From Linnemannia elongata (taxonomy: Eukaryota > Mortierellomycota > Mortierellomycetes > Mortierellales > Mortierellaceae), in assembly GCA_036320915.1 (NCBI GenBank), contig JAXBDG010000001.1, positions 1,302,001 to 1,366,000 on the forward strand: DNA of 64,000 bases, read 5' to 3'. This document shows, one piece after another, positions 48,801-59,043 of the stretch. Position 1 is the stretch's first letter. The number at the start of each line of letters is the position of its first letter. A program made the translations under genes and the position numbers. The notes under the pieces are model-generated. The model had not been told where the DNA came from. It did not search any database and worked only from the letters and a program-made list of their open reading frames with translations.

Positions 48801-51596
48801 AATGCCGAAGAGTTTGCAAAGCTGGGAGGCTATTACGACAATCTGGACAATGTGGTGGCGCGTACTCCTTCCAAGAATGCTGTCAACTTGGATTTCCTCA
48901 AGCAGGCTGTCATGGAACTTGTGAGCCCGAAGGACAAGGATTTTATCTACCAGCATTTGGACATCCCTAAGCATCAACACCTCAACCTGCTTTCGGATCA
49001 TGCGATTACTCTGAGGGAGATTCACGAGGCTACCAACGCAACCATCTTCTTTCCTGCAAGAGAGCTTGGACGCGATACGGTTTCAATCTATGGACCCGAC
49101 TCACTCATGCAGCAGGCGGTGGCTATGCTTTTGTCTGTGGTTGAGGAGCAGTACGTCTTCCCGGTGCCATATTCCGAGTCTATGGCCAACGCTCTGGCAC
49201 TGTCAGAGTTCCAGAAGGATGTTGTCGATGTCATCAAACAGGACTGGAACATCACCCTCATGTCGCCTCCCATCAACACCAAACCCACTGATCTGGATAC
49301 GGTCACGACTCAAGATTCTAACGGCACTGATGACAACGCCGTGTCCAAGTCTGAGGGGAAGAAGGAGAGCGAGGGCAGGGCCGCTGAGACCCACCCAGAT
49401 CATGTTTTCGTCTTTGAGTATACAAGGAACAACGAGGAGCGTCTTCCTAAAGCCAAAGAGAGATTGACACGGTACTTAATTAGCCATCAAGTCCTTGTCG
49501 ACGAGGACGAGCTTCTTATCCCAGGACTAGGACTTCGACCAGACTCTTTTGCCGAGACTTTGGCCCAATTCCCGAACAGGCGACCAACCTCTCTTGGTCT
49601 TAGTGGTAAGTTGTAATCGAGATTTGCTTTGTTGGGAAGGACTTCGGGGAGGAGTCCATTATGGAGCTGAAGGACTAATTCTACGCCATTTTTGTTTATT
49701 GCCTTTTAATTAGACGTCCTTCCTCAAACACCCCTCGATTACAGCCTTTTTGACGGCGGACGGGATACGTTTGATAGCCTTGGCAACAGTATGGGTGGTA
49801 TGAACTTGGGTTCATCAGACATTAGGTCTATTTTCACGCCGAACACTGGTTCAGTCCTTTCGTCACTGTCCACATCACCGTCAAGATGGCCTGAACATGG
49901 CCGTCACATGAGTGCCTTCCAGAACTCTCCCACGGGCCTTGGAGCGACCACTACATCGATGACAGGCACACCTACGTTTGGATTGGGACCTGTGTCTGGC
50001 TTAGGTCAAACGACTGGTAGTCCGAGCGCATTCCCAAGGGTGGCTTCCTTGCCAGCCGATCCCTGGGCGACCACAAAGCACCAGCAACAACAGCGGCAGT
50101 CTCAGTCCCCCGGAGGAGGTTACCTTGGCTCTATTGGCGATTTGCGTTCATCGCCTCAAGGTATCTCGATAACTTCTTTGGGCGGATTGCCACAGGGCAG
50201 TGGGTATTATTCACCAGGCGGCTACACACAGCCCCCGCATACCACTATGCACACGCCCGAGACTGCGTACAATAAGGCTCCTGGCTTCCAAATGTCAGGC
50301 AACATGACTCCCGTCCACCGGTACTCCGGAAGCAATTCTCCCGTCCACGGACCAACAGGAACTCCTGGAAACTTTGGAAACATGATGGGTTTACCAGCCT
50401 CGAACCAGACTGGGTCGACATCAAGACCCTCGTCCGGATCTGCAGCCTCTCGCGGCAGCATGCAGTTGTTGGAGGACAAAATGTTGGCTGGCTCAACCTT
50501 CGGAGCAGGATATGGGCCTGCTTTGAATAGTGGAAGCGGGGCACGTACTGGATATCAACAACAGCCATCCCAACTGCAACAGTCTCCTCTTCACTCTCAG
50601 GCGGCAACCTCGCAGACCTCGTTTGCCGGCCAGCCCTTCCCAACACACCTGCCTGTCCATCACGGCGGTTCTTACCCACAGCAGCGACAGCGTCATTCGA
50701 GCCAAAACAGCGCGGCAAGTCACCATACCATGGGTCTCGGTCATATTGGAGGAGGACCTGGATCTGCAGGCGGAAGCGTCAACAGCGACGAGATTTCAAC
50801 GGAGGATGATAGCGACGAGGTCTTTGACGAGATGAGGAACAGGCACAGGATGCATAGCACCCCGACATCTCTTTTCCAGCAGCACAAGCAGCTGCAGCAG
50901 GGCTATCACTCGAGTGGGCTCAGTGGCGGATATGAAGGATACTCTTCCCACAACTCGTCTTCGTCCAGCCTTCTCAACCGCCGTGGCTCTGCGGGATCGT
51001 CTCACAGTGCTCACCTCCAACAGGCTTTCTTCTCCCAGAAGAATGGTGACTACACGACTGGTCTTGGAAACGGAGGAATTGATATCTTTGGCCAAGGGAC
51101 GCTTGTAAACAGTATGGAGAAACAGGAGGGTGATCTGAGCGTGGGTGGATCACGCTTGTCCCAAGGAAGGATTGGCCAGAATCGAGCTATTGGAGGCAAC
51201 GCGGGCAATGGTAGCTCTGGATTGCCTGGACTTGGCTCTGAGTTGAGGTTTGAGGAGGACCGTGGCTTTTTCTCGAGCGGTTTTGGTGGAATTATTGGAG
51301 ACGGAGCTCATGGTTACGGACAGTTGAACGGATTGGCTCAAGGACAGGCCTTCCTGCCACCTACGACGAGCGGAGCCTTCGGAGCACACAATACCAACGC
51401 GGCTGTGGGCGGACCTAGTTTTGGCGGTTTTGGAGAGACCGGCGATAGTCAAGATGCTCGCTCGAAGCTCCCATCGACCCCTGGACTCTCGGCCACTGCC
51501 GCTCCGTTCTACATGGACACTTCGTCACAGCAGTTTGGAGGCCAAGGTGCGAACCGCACTAGCGATGGCAACCGTACTGTTGGATGGGACCGATAG
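45883..51596 (+). CDS. Multi-KH RNA-binding protein (Khd4/BicC/vigilin-like), 1520 aa
   Basis: Four exons (45883-46200, 47049-48125, 48321-49605, 49714-51596) with all phases closed give 1520 residues. Exons 1-3 hold several KH-type units. The clearest has ETYHKRIIGVGGKNIQRIM (GxxG loop). Others are degenerate: NMIGGRKRQALQDLM, FISGKKNGKINRIMK and HLNLLSDHAITLREIHEATNA. A Thr/Pro/Ser-rich segment follows exon 1, and the last about 620 residues are a low-complexity tail rich in Gly, Ser, Gln and Asn. This plan, with many KH domains of which only some keep GxxG and then a disordered tail, resembles fungal Khd4-type proteins and animal BicC, which bind mRNA and control stability or translation in the cytoplasm. 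The specific subfamily is inferred. Intron 1 is 848 bp and carries two T runs. Confidence 0.85.
46286..46310 (+). repeat. Poly(T) run, 25 nt, in KH-gene intron 1
   Basis: An uninterrupted T run 86 bp after the donor. A second run of about 20 T lies at 46471-46490 in the same intron. Confidence 0.9.
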
Positions 51597-53012
51597 GCGA
51601 CTCTTGGCCGCAGGCACGCGTGCCGTTTGGCAGGAGCAAGGCAATCAAGCTTATTTTTCGTGTCACGCCGTCCGCTTGGTCCTTTCCTTGTCTCTTTTTT
51701 CTCATTTGTTTGTTTCTTCCTACCTTTCCTTTTTCGTTTTTGTTTGTACATGGTTTTCTTTTTCCTTTCATTCATTTCTTACTCGTTTTTCTATCTCCTT
51801 TGCTCTATTGCAATTTTTACCCAGCTTGATTTTATTTTCCTTTTCGATTCATTCACACTTCTTATTCTCGCTTATTCCTTCTTCCTCTTTTTTTTTCCCC
51901 CTCTTCTCTTCCTTTTGCATTCTCTTTCTGTTTCTCCTTTCGTTTCGGGTTGTACCATAAATGCTTTGGAAAAAAAAAAAAAAAAAAAAAAAAAAAGCTT
52001 AGGCACAAAAAAAATGTATTCTTCTACTACTATCACCGTTTGCGTCTCAATTCCTTTGCGGATCCACCCTTTTTTACCCCTTCTGCTTAGCGTCTCGAAC
52101 CAAACAATCACTAAAAAACATGCAATAAAATACACATGCTGCTCAAATCACTCCTGCATGCCTGTCGCCGAGTCAAGAACTGAAAGATGTGGTGCGATTT
52201 TGCCGTTTTCTTTATCCCTCGAGCCTATTATTTTTAGTGCACAATTGAATCCATGCGCTGGTTTGTTGTTTTCATTGCAAGTTTGTTCTTTTGGACTTCC
52301 GGGCTTTGAAATAGCCTGAGAAAGATGTGAGAGCGCGAGGACGGTGCGGGATGAAAGGTGCCTTTTCTCAAGTAGGCTGTAACAACTACTCTCTGGAAGC
52401 AAAAAACGTTAATGGCGAATGTTTGTGTTCATGTTCAAAGAGAAGCCTCGGACAGTATCCTGTCCAGAAAGGAAGCGGAGGGCGAACGGGTGAACCATGA
52501 ACAATACCAACAGCCTGACGAACTTTATAGCCCTCCACTATTCCCCGAAGGTCTGGAAGAGTCTTCCTGCTTTCCCACCCTCACCTAGTTTTTTTTTACC
52601 GTCCGCTCCTCCTTCTCTTCTCTCTTCCTTTTCTCTGTTCTCTCACTACTTCCTCTTTTTTTCTTTTTCACCCACCAACCCAACTACCTTTTCTTCTCTT
52701 TCTCATCACCCACCATTGCCTTTTCTTTCATTCCAAACAGGAATCAAACTCCAGTCCCTCATAGACTCTCATCACTCCATTCCACTCGTACCCCACAGTT
52801 TCTCAGGCACCAAAACGAGAATTTTTCTCACCCCTCCACTCTTTTCTATCTTTCTCTCTCTCTCTCTCTCAGTCTTCTCTCCTCTTTCTGTTTGCTTTGC
52901 TCACACTTTTCCCGTCCTAGCTTGCTCTCCACACACACTCCAACCAGCCCCAAAGGTCCAACAGTCCAACAGTCCACGTTCCACCACCAACAGCCACCTC
53001 GATTATATAAAG
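51597..53012. other. Intergenic, 3' region of KH gene and leader of MscL
   Basis: No gene is seen. The + strand is T-rich after the KH stop, with A27 at 51970-51996, and pyrimidine-rich from 52550 to the MscL ATG. Confidence 0.5.
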
Positions 53013-55085
53013 ATGAGCTCTTTCTTTGGATACGGGTCAACGGGCCACAGCGATACCAACAACAATAACAATCCAAGCAACGGCTCGGGAAGTGCATCCA
53101 ATCGATCCTCCGTAGCGAACCCCCAATCACCACCCCTGCAACAGCATCAATCCACAGCTTCAGATATGACCGTCATCTCGGCCGATGGTATCGTACCCAG
53201 CCCAGCAGCTACAAATGAGAAGACCCCTCTTCAGTATCAAGCTTATCCTAACAATGGCACCGATGATTATGGCAAAGAGAACCACGATAATGATCATGAC
53301 CATGACTATGACCATGACAACGACGGGCATGACCACGCACCGGGGGAGAGGTGTTCGTTACCTCCGTTGATCCAGCCATTAGTGTCGCATGAGAACCATG
53401 GGATGGTTGAGAGCTTGGTTGTCAAGGTTATGGATAGTGCCGATGTTACCCAGAAGGTAAGTCGGACATTGCCTTTTTCATGTGCGGAGGTGGAGGAGAA
53501 ACGGAAATAGTGCCAAGTTTTTGCCTGGACCTGAGAAGGGAGACCAACAAGAAGCCAGAAGGGACCAATGTGGAACTAAGCGGAGGAACTAATAAAAAAA
53601 AATCCCCTGTTGTTCGTTTTGTGGTTGTTGCTTGTTTGCTTAGACCGTTTTTTACTTCTGGGACGAGTGGAAGGCGTTTGTGAACCGTGGAAATGTCATT
53701 GACCTCGGAATCGGTAAGTGATTTCTCTCTCGTACCCCTCTCTCGTACCTCTCTGTCTAATAAGCTGAACTATTGAAGGCAAGAAAACTAGTGTACTTAC
53801 ATGCCCTTTGCGTTGATGTTGAATGGATAGGTGTTGTGCTGGGAGGTGCATTCAGCGACATTATCGACTCATTTGTGATTGACATCATGACACCCCCACT
53901 GTCGCTCTGGGCTACAGGAACCAATCTCGAGAACTCGTTCATTGTTCTCAAACACGGCCGCACTCCCGGCAAGATCTATAACACCTACTTGGAAGCACAA
54001 GAGGATGGTGCTGTGTAAGGTTTTATTCCCTCGCTTTTCTGCTTTTGTAATCGCACATTTCCTCCCTCTTTTCCTGCATCCTGCACGCACCCTGCACAAT
54101 CTCCCTCTCCCTGCCTTCCCCTGCACCTTGATCGAACCAACCAACATACGAGCGGATGTTTTGGACTAATTTGTGCTCAACCAATCCATGTTGTTCTTGG
54201 AGAGTCGGCCGACAAATGATGTATCTTTGTCGCCTTTGTCTTTTGTTGATTCTTTTTTTTTTTTCTTACTCCGGTCCACTGCTTTTATTTCACTTTTGCA
54301 ACAACGAATATGTAGGACAGAGAACACGGGCCATTTCTTGAAGGCATGTCTAAACTTTCTGATCATTGCCTTCTTCCTCTTCTGGATCGTCAAAGGCAAG
54401 TTTTTTTTGTTCGTATTCTTGTGTTTCTGGCAATGCTATGCAAGATTTCACTCTCATCAAACGAACCAAAAGATCCACTAACACGACAGTGTGTTTATCT
54501 TTATTACACCGAATTATCACTCAAACAGCTGTTCACAACATAAGGAAGGAAAAGATCCGCCCGCCACCCAAAGAGAAGGAATGTGCCTGGTGTAAAGAGA
54601 ACATTGCCCTGGACGCATTCCGATGCAAGTTCTGTCAGAGCTTTGTCAAGGATATCCCCGGGATTGAAGATGCGGGAGTCGGGATGTTTGTGACGATCAA
54701 GCGACCGAGTACTAAACATCGACCCTCCATGGATCCGTCTTTTGATCAGAGTCAAAATGGGCTGGATCATAATGCCCTTGCGGCTGGGATGGCTGCGGGT
54801 GTCATTGCTGCGTCCAAGGAGAGGGATAACAATAACAGTAACAACAACAGCAACAACAGGAGTGGTAGCAACAACAATATCAGTTCATCGTCATCACGAC
54901 CGCACTCACAATCTCACCCGACGTCCAATGGAAATACTGGAAAGCAGGCTACTACTGGTCAAACGTCGACATCAACATCACCAGCACCACCGCCACATGC
55001 GTCCAGATCTGGTTCGACTGTAGGACCTTCGGATGGTAAAAAGATTGCCGCCGGACTAGCCAAAGTGGACGGCGCGCAAAAATAA
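53013..55085 (+). CDS. mscL: MscL-type large-conductance mechanosensitive channel, 444 aa
   Basis: Five exons (53013-53456, 53644-53713, 53831-54014, 54316-54395, 54529-55085) encode 444 residues. Residues about 148-255 match MscL: WDEWKAFVNRGNVIDLGIGVVLGGAFSDIIDSFVIDIMTPPL (amphipathic helix, pore helix TM1), a periplasm-type loop, then FLIIAFFLFWIVKAV (TM2). After TM2 comes KECAWCKENIALDAFRCKFC, a CxxC-x10-CxxC ribbon that also ends many bacterial MscLs. Around it the fungus adds a 148-residue N-terminal head with an Asp/His-rich stretch and a long Ser/Asn-rich tail. Such channels release osmolytes under membrane tension. The intron after WIVK uses a GC donor (GCAAGT at 54396); this is the only choice that keeps VKAVHNIRK in frame. 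Confidence 0.9.
54396..54528 (+). other. GC-AG intron in the MscL gene
   Basis: The donor is G|GCAAGT and the acceptor AAACAG. Phase 1 on both sides reconstructs the second transmembrane helix and the following basic segment. Confidence 0.75.
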
Positions 55086-55338
55086 TGGACGGCTCTCACC
55101 TACCCCCCTCCATTCTCCGATTTTTTGTGCTTCGCCCGAGATCACCAACTCTCCCATATATCATTATATCCTTCGCCTCATCTCATAGCCGTTTGTAAAG
55201 ATTTTCTATTAAAAACACATCGACTGTGTGCATCTTTTTCTGGGTAGTCCGGTCGACCTTATAAGCTGTCTCTACTGACTTGTGTGCATATATATCCACC
55301 GTGATATCTCCGCGTCCAAATGGTGTCTCGTCCTTCCT

Positions 55339-56384
55339 TCAAAGACGGGCAAGACGATCGCTCTCCTTGACTCTGGCATGAATAGCATCCATAGCATCCA
55401 ACAGCCTCTGGGTCTCCTTGACAGCCTCTCGCCTCTTGACACGAGCAACCTCAAAGTCCGGTTTACAGGTGACACCATCCAACGCCAACAAGGCCTGCAA
55501 AAGCAGCTCCGACAACATTCCATGATAATCATGCAGTTTCTTGCGGGCAGGAGGCATGGATGACATGACAAAGGGTGCTGGTTTCGAAGCGAGGTAGTCC
55601 TGGACTTCTTGTTCGTATTTGGATTGGTGCTCCTCAACAAAGTCGCGAGATTTCTGGAGAGAGTTCGTGATCCGAAGGATGAGGGCGTATTCTTCTGGAT
55701 CACCGTTTGTTGTCATCTCCTTGATTTGTTCCGGCTATCGTGATGCAGTAGAAGATATGATTAATTAGCATGGCAATTGTGTTAAAGATCTGATACTTTT
55801 TTTCTGGTAAGTCGATTGATCTCTGCTCATGGTCCCGTTCACCATTGAAAAGTAGGCGCCAAGAATTCTTCAGGTCGTATTATTCTTCTTTCATCAGAAT
55901 CTCGAGTCTTTTCCGAGCACATTCAATAAACCGTCCCGCAGAAAACAAAAAGAGATAGCTTACGGTAGGTTTGATACCATGGACAATAATCTTTGTCCCG
56001 GCCTTGATACCAAAACACGACAACGGCGCATTGTCATCCTTCATCACCGCCCCCGCATGCGAAAGACTCAACCCACCCAAGGGCACACCCGTCAGATCTC
56101 GACAGATCTCTCGCAGCTCCTTCAATTGCACCTGACCCAAAATCCGGCCTTCGAAATCAATCAGGTATCGCTCTCCACTCCAACGGATATGGAGGAGCGT
56201 TTCCGGGTCGTACTGCTCGTGGCTGACGTTAAAGAGTTGTTTGGGCAGGGCGGGGGTTAACCGCCACAGGAAGGAGAGAAAGGACGAAATGGTGGGCGAA
56301 GTTTTGTCGGGGTTGAGGGGGCTAGGGTCTATAGATGGCTGAAAAGTTGTGCAAAAGGAGGCCGTTAAATACTGAGGTGGCCAT
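55339..56384 (-). CDS. BAG1-like co-chaperone: ubiquitin-like domain plus BAG domain
   Basis: Two exons are secure, 56338-55964 and 55734-55339, joined in phase 0. The first holds a hydrophobic N-terminal stretch and a ubiquitin-like fold (LLHIRWSGERYLIDF, then LKELREICRDLTGVPLGGLSLSHAG, ending GTKIIVHGIKPT). The second is a three-helix BAG domain (LILRITNSLQKSRDFVEEHQ, MLSELLLQALLALDGV, RREAVKETQRLLDAMDAI), which binds the Hsp70 ATPase domain as a nucleotide-exchange factor. The 5' end is uncertain: no in-frame ATG exists in the first exon. ATGGCCACCTCA (56384-56373) followed by a 34-nt GTATTT..TTTTCAG intron fits the phase exactly and gives 260 residues; a farther upstream exon is the alternative. 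Confidence 0.78.
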
Positions 56385-56456
56385 AGATCATCCCATTGAT
56401 TGTTGAGGTGGGGTGTTGTGAGTCTATTTTCCTGGGAAGTCTCTTAGCGGCAGGTT

Positions 56457-56505
<49 letters not shown>

Positions 56506-58234
56506 GAGATGAGCTTGAGACTGTACTGCCATTCCTCTGTGTCTGTATGAATGCTGCTCGTTATGTTTGTTGGGAGAGCATGGTTGATGAGATGATGCTG
56601 CTTTGGGAACGTAGCATCTCGCTTCCTAGCTCGTCCCGACATAACACATGAGGCGCCTTCCTCACTTTTGTTGGTTCCTGAAAGGAAGCATCGTTCGTTT
56701 CAACTTCCTGGATGCGACATCTTTCCTAGTTTTCTCCTGTCTGTCGCTGTACCTTGGAGAAGGACGATGAGCTTGAGGGCAGCTTATGTAGGTTTGGAAG
56801 TTCGTCCTGGAGTCGGGTGATGGTTGATGGAAGAACAGGAAAAACGATGGCAGCCAGGGACGAAGGTGTTATTCCTATGCGACGTTCATTTTAGATGGGT
56901 TCGATCCCGGTCCCTCGATGCTGTTACAAAAAGATGTGGTGGCTAGGCAGTGGCGGCGAGGCTTTAGATTAGCAGTCATTCCTAGCAGACTAGTATTAGT
57001 AGTGCGCCGAGCTCTTTCGTCTGCTCCTTGTCCTTTAACACAAGAGCAGAATTGACAAGAGTCTCGTTGGCGCCCTGCAGTCGTGTATTATTTTAGGATC
57101 CCACTATTACTACGCTACCACAACCCCTCCATCCCCCCCCGTACCAATTGAGGACTTAACAGCGGTCCTATCACTCTGGCCAGGACCTCTCCCCTGAGTA
57201 ACAATGCGATGCCCGATTAAGGGTGTCGTTGCACTGAACCTTCGTAAACGTAATATCGATCTACAGCACCCTGTTTCGTCTGACCCACACTGTTTCTAAA
57301 AAAAAAAAAAAAAAAAAAAAAGGCCAGAGGCTAAGGTGGCGTATGAGAAAACAAACCTTCTTCATCTAATCATCCCCTCAAAAAGCCATAAGACTTGTCA
57401 AGAAGAACAATAAGAAACAGGCGCCATCAAGCACACAAACGCGCTTACCTTTCATTCCCCGCGCTCAGTCCCTCTCCTTGAACAGGCTTGAGAGAGCGAC
57501 GCCACCAATTCGTTCAAGCCACAAAAATTTGCTCCGATATTAGATCGCCCAACCTTTTTCTCCTCCCCGTGTTCTCCACCTTGTTTAAACTGCATCCTGT
57601 TCTCCTTCATTCACGAAACAGCACAAGCACGAACGATAAGCAGAATGGAGATAAACAATCTCTTGTACAAACATCAACGAGTCCAGCGATCAGGACCACC
57701 ACCCTCACCGCCAGTCCAAACCTTCTTTTCGATATCACCACCAAAGCGACCTCAGCACCCTTCCGTCCGTCCGCCAAGCCCTCAGCACCAACAACAGGAA
57801 CCACTTCTACCGCAGTGATACTCGTCGGACTCAAGAAATCCAGGCCATCTTCGATCCTAAGACAGAATATGACTCATACCCGCTTTGTTACGGGAAGCCA
57901 AGATCCTCCTGGGCGACTAGGCAGGCACGTCGCCCACTCGCACAAGCTCCGGAGCAGACGCAACTGGTGCGCCACCAAACTGGAACGAAACTTGGCGTCG
58001 CCGTTGCCACATCTCTAGAAAAGACTCGACTCTCTCGGCTCTCCTCCGGCGCTCCTCCTTGCATCAACAACAACTGCAGTTCGATGGTGACAAAGTGAAC
58101 CACAACGAAAGCTATGGTGATCTCAGCAACAGCACCAATAACGTTGGCAAGGGAACGATAAGTTACATCAGGATCAAGAAAGCAGAGTCTTCAAGAGACG
58201 GTCGTCCTACCCGTTTGCAATCTTCTTCTCACCG
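56385..58234. other. Intergenic or long leader, no assigned gene
   Basis: This stretch holds A42 at 56461-56502 and A24 at 57298-57321. From about 57480 on, all three + frames stay open for 50-170 codons in turn, without a usable splice donor between them. They may be a leader or an unresolved 5' part of the next gene. A B-box-like sequence at 56897 was rejected as a tRNA. Confidence 0.4.
56461..56502 (+). repeat. Poly(A) run, 42 nt
   Basis: The longest homopolymer in the window, just upstream (on the minus strand) of the BAG gene's candidate start. Confidence 0.95.
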
Positions 58235-58726
58235 ATGCCACCGCCACAGATCGATCACAGCAACGCCGCTCGATCAGCTAACGACGACTATGGAGCCTGT
58301 GATGGTCTTAACAAGGATCAGGGCTACGACCAGAGCCAGGTCAGGAGAAGAAAGAGTCAGGACAGCGCCACAGCCACCCCCATGGACTATGACAACAACG
58401 ACCTCCTCGACCTCGACGCCAATCTTAAACCCCAACTCAAGCTTCACAACGGACGCCTCGACTTGGACGAGACGAAACATCCCGACTACTATACCCTCTA
58501 CAAGGACACAACCCTCTACAACCTTCGAGGAGTCATCAGGTCACTGACAGTAGTCGGTGCCTCGTCAACAGCAGCCGTCTACCTGCTCCTGCTGACCTAC
58601 AAGCTGGCTGAGGACCTCTACATCTTTGTCTCCATCAAGGCGGTGTTAACTTTGTTGCACTTGAATTGGTTCGTTGTCGCAATGTGGCCTTGGCGTTTGC
58701 TGCTGTGGACGGCTTCGGGAGCCTAA
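58235..58726 (+). CDS. Small putative membrane protein, 163 aa, unknown
   Basis: A single open frame from ATG 58235 codes 163 residues. The first 90 are hydrophilic, with an acidic NDLLDLDANLKPQLKLH part. Residues about 103-163 hold hydrophobic segments: TVVGASSTAAVYLLLLTYKL, LYIFVSIKAVLTLLHL and WFVVAMWPWRLLLW. I do not recognise a family. The frame stays open about 25 codons upstream of the ATG, so the true start or an upstream exon is unsettled. Composition supports coding, but the boundaries are weak. Confidence 0.45.
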   Translation: MPPPQIDHSNAARSANDDYGACDGLNKDQGYDQSQVRRRKSQDSATATPMDYDNNDLLDLDANLKPQLKLHNGRLDLDETKHPDYYTLYKDTTLYNLRGVIRSLTVVGASSTAAVYLLLLTYKLAEDLYIFVSIKAVLTLLHLNWFVVAMWPWRLLLWTASGA

Positions 58727-59043
58727 GCTTACTACCATTTCAGAAAAACCACAATAACATTTCATGTAAGTTAGACGCGCCAAACTCGTTTGCTCCCTCT
58801 TTCACATACCTCAAAGTGCAGAATAAAATATCGAGCTTCTTCTTACTCGTTCACACAACGCCTTTTTTTTTTGCTGGTTGTTAAAATTAGGAATGCAGAT
58901 GCAAATTGTATTTAAAATTAGATTTTTTCTTTTTCTTTCTTTCTAAGTAGTGGGTGGTACTAAAAAAACAAAAATGCCCAAAGCGTGGGCGGGGGTGACA
59001 AGGGAGAGGAAGACGTAGTGAAGGGAGAAGAGAAGGGGGGAGC

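Noticed and set aside
56897..56912. tRNA B-box-like sequence GGTTCGATCCC
   Set aside because: The T stem has a mismatch, no A box lies at the right distance, and only a poor acceptor stem can be formed with upstream sequence.
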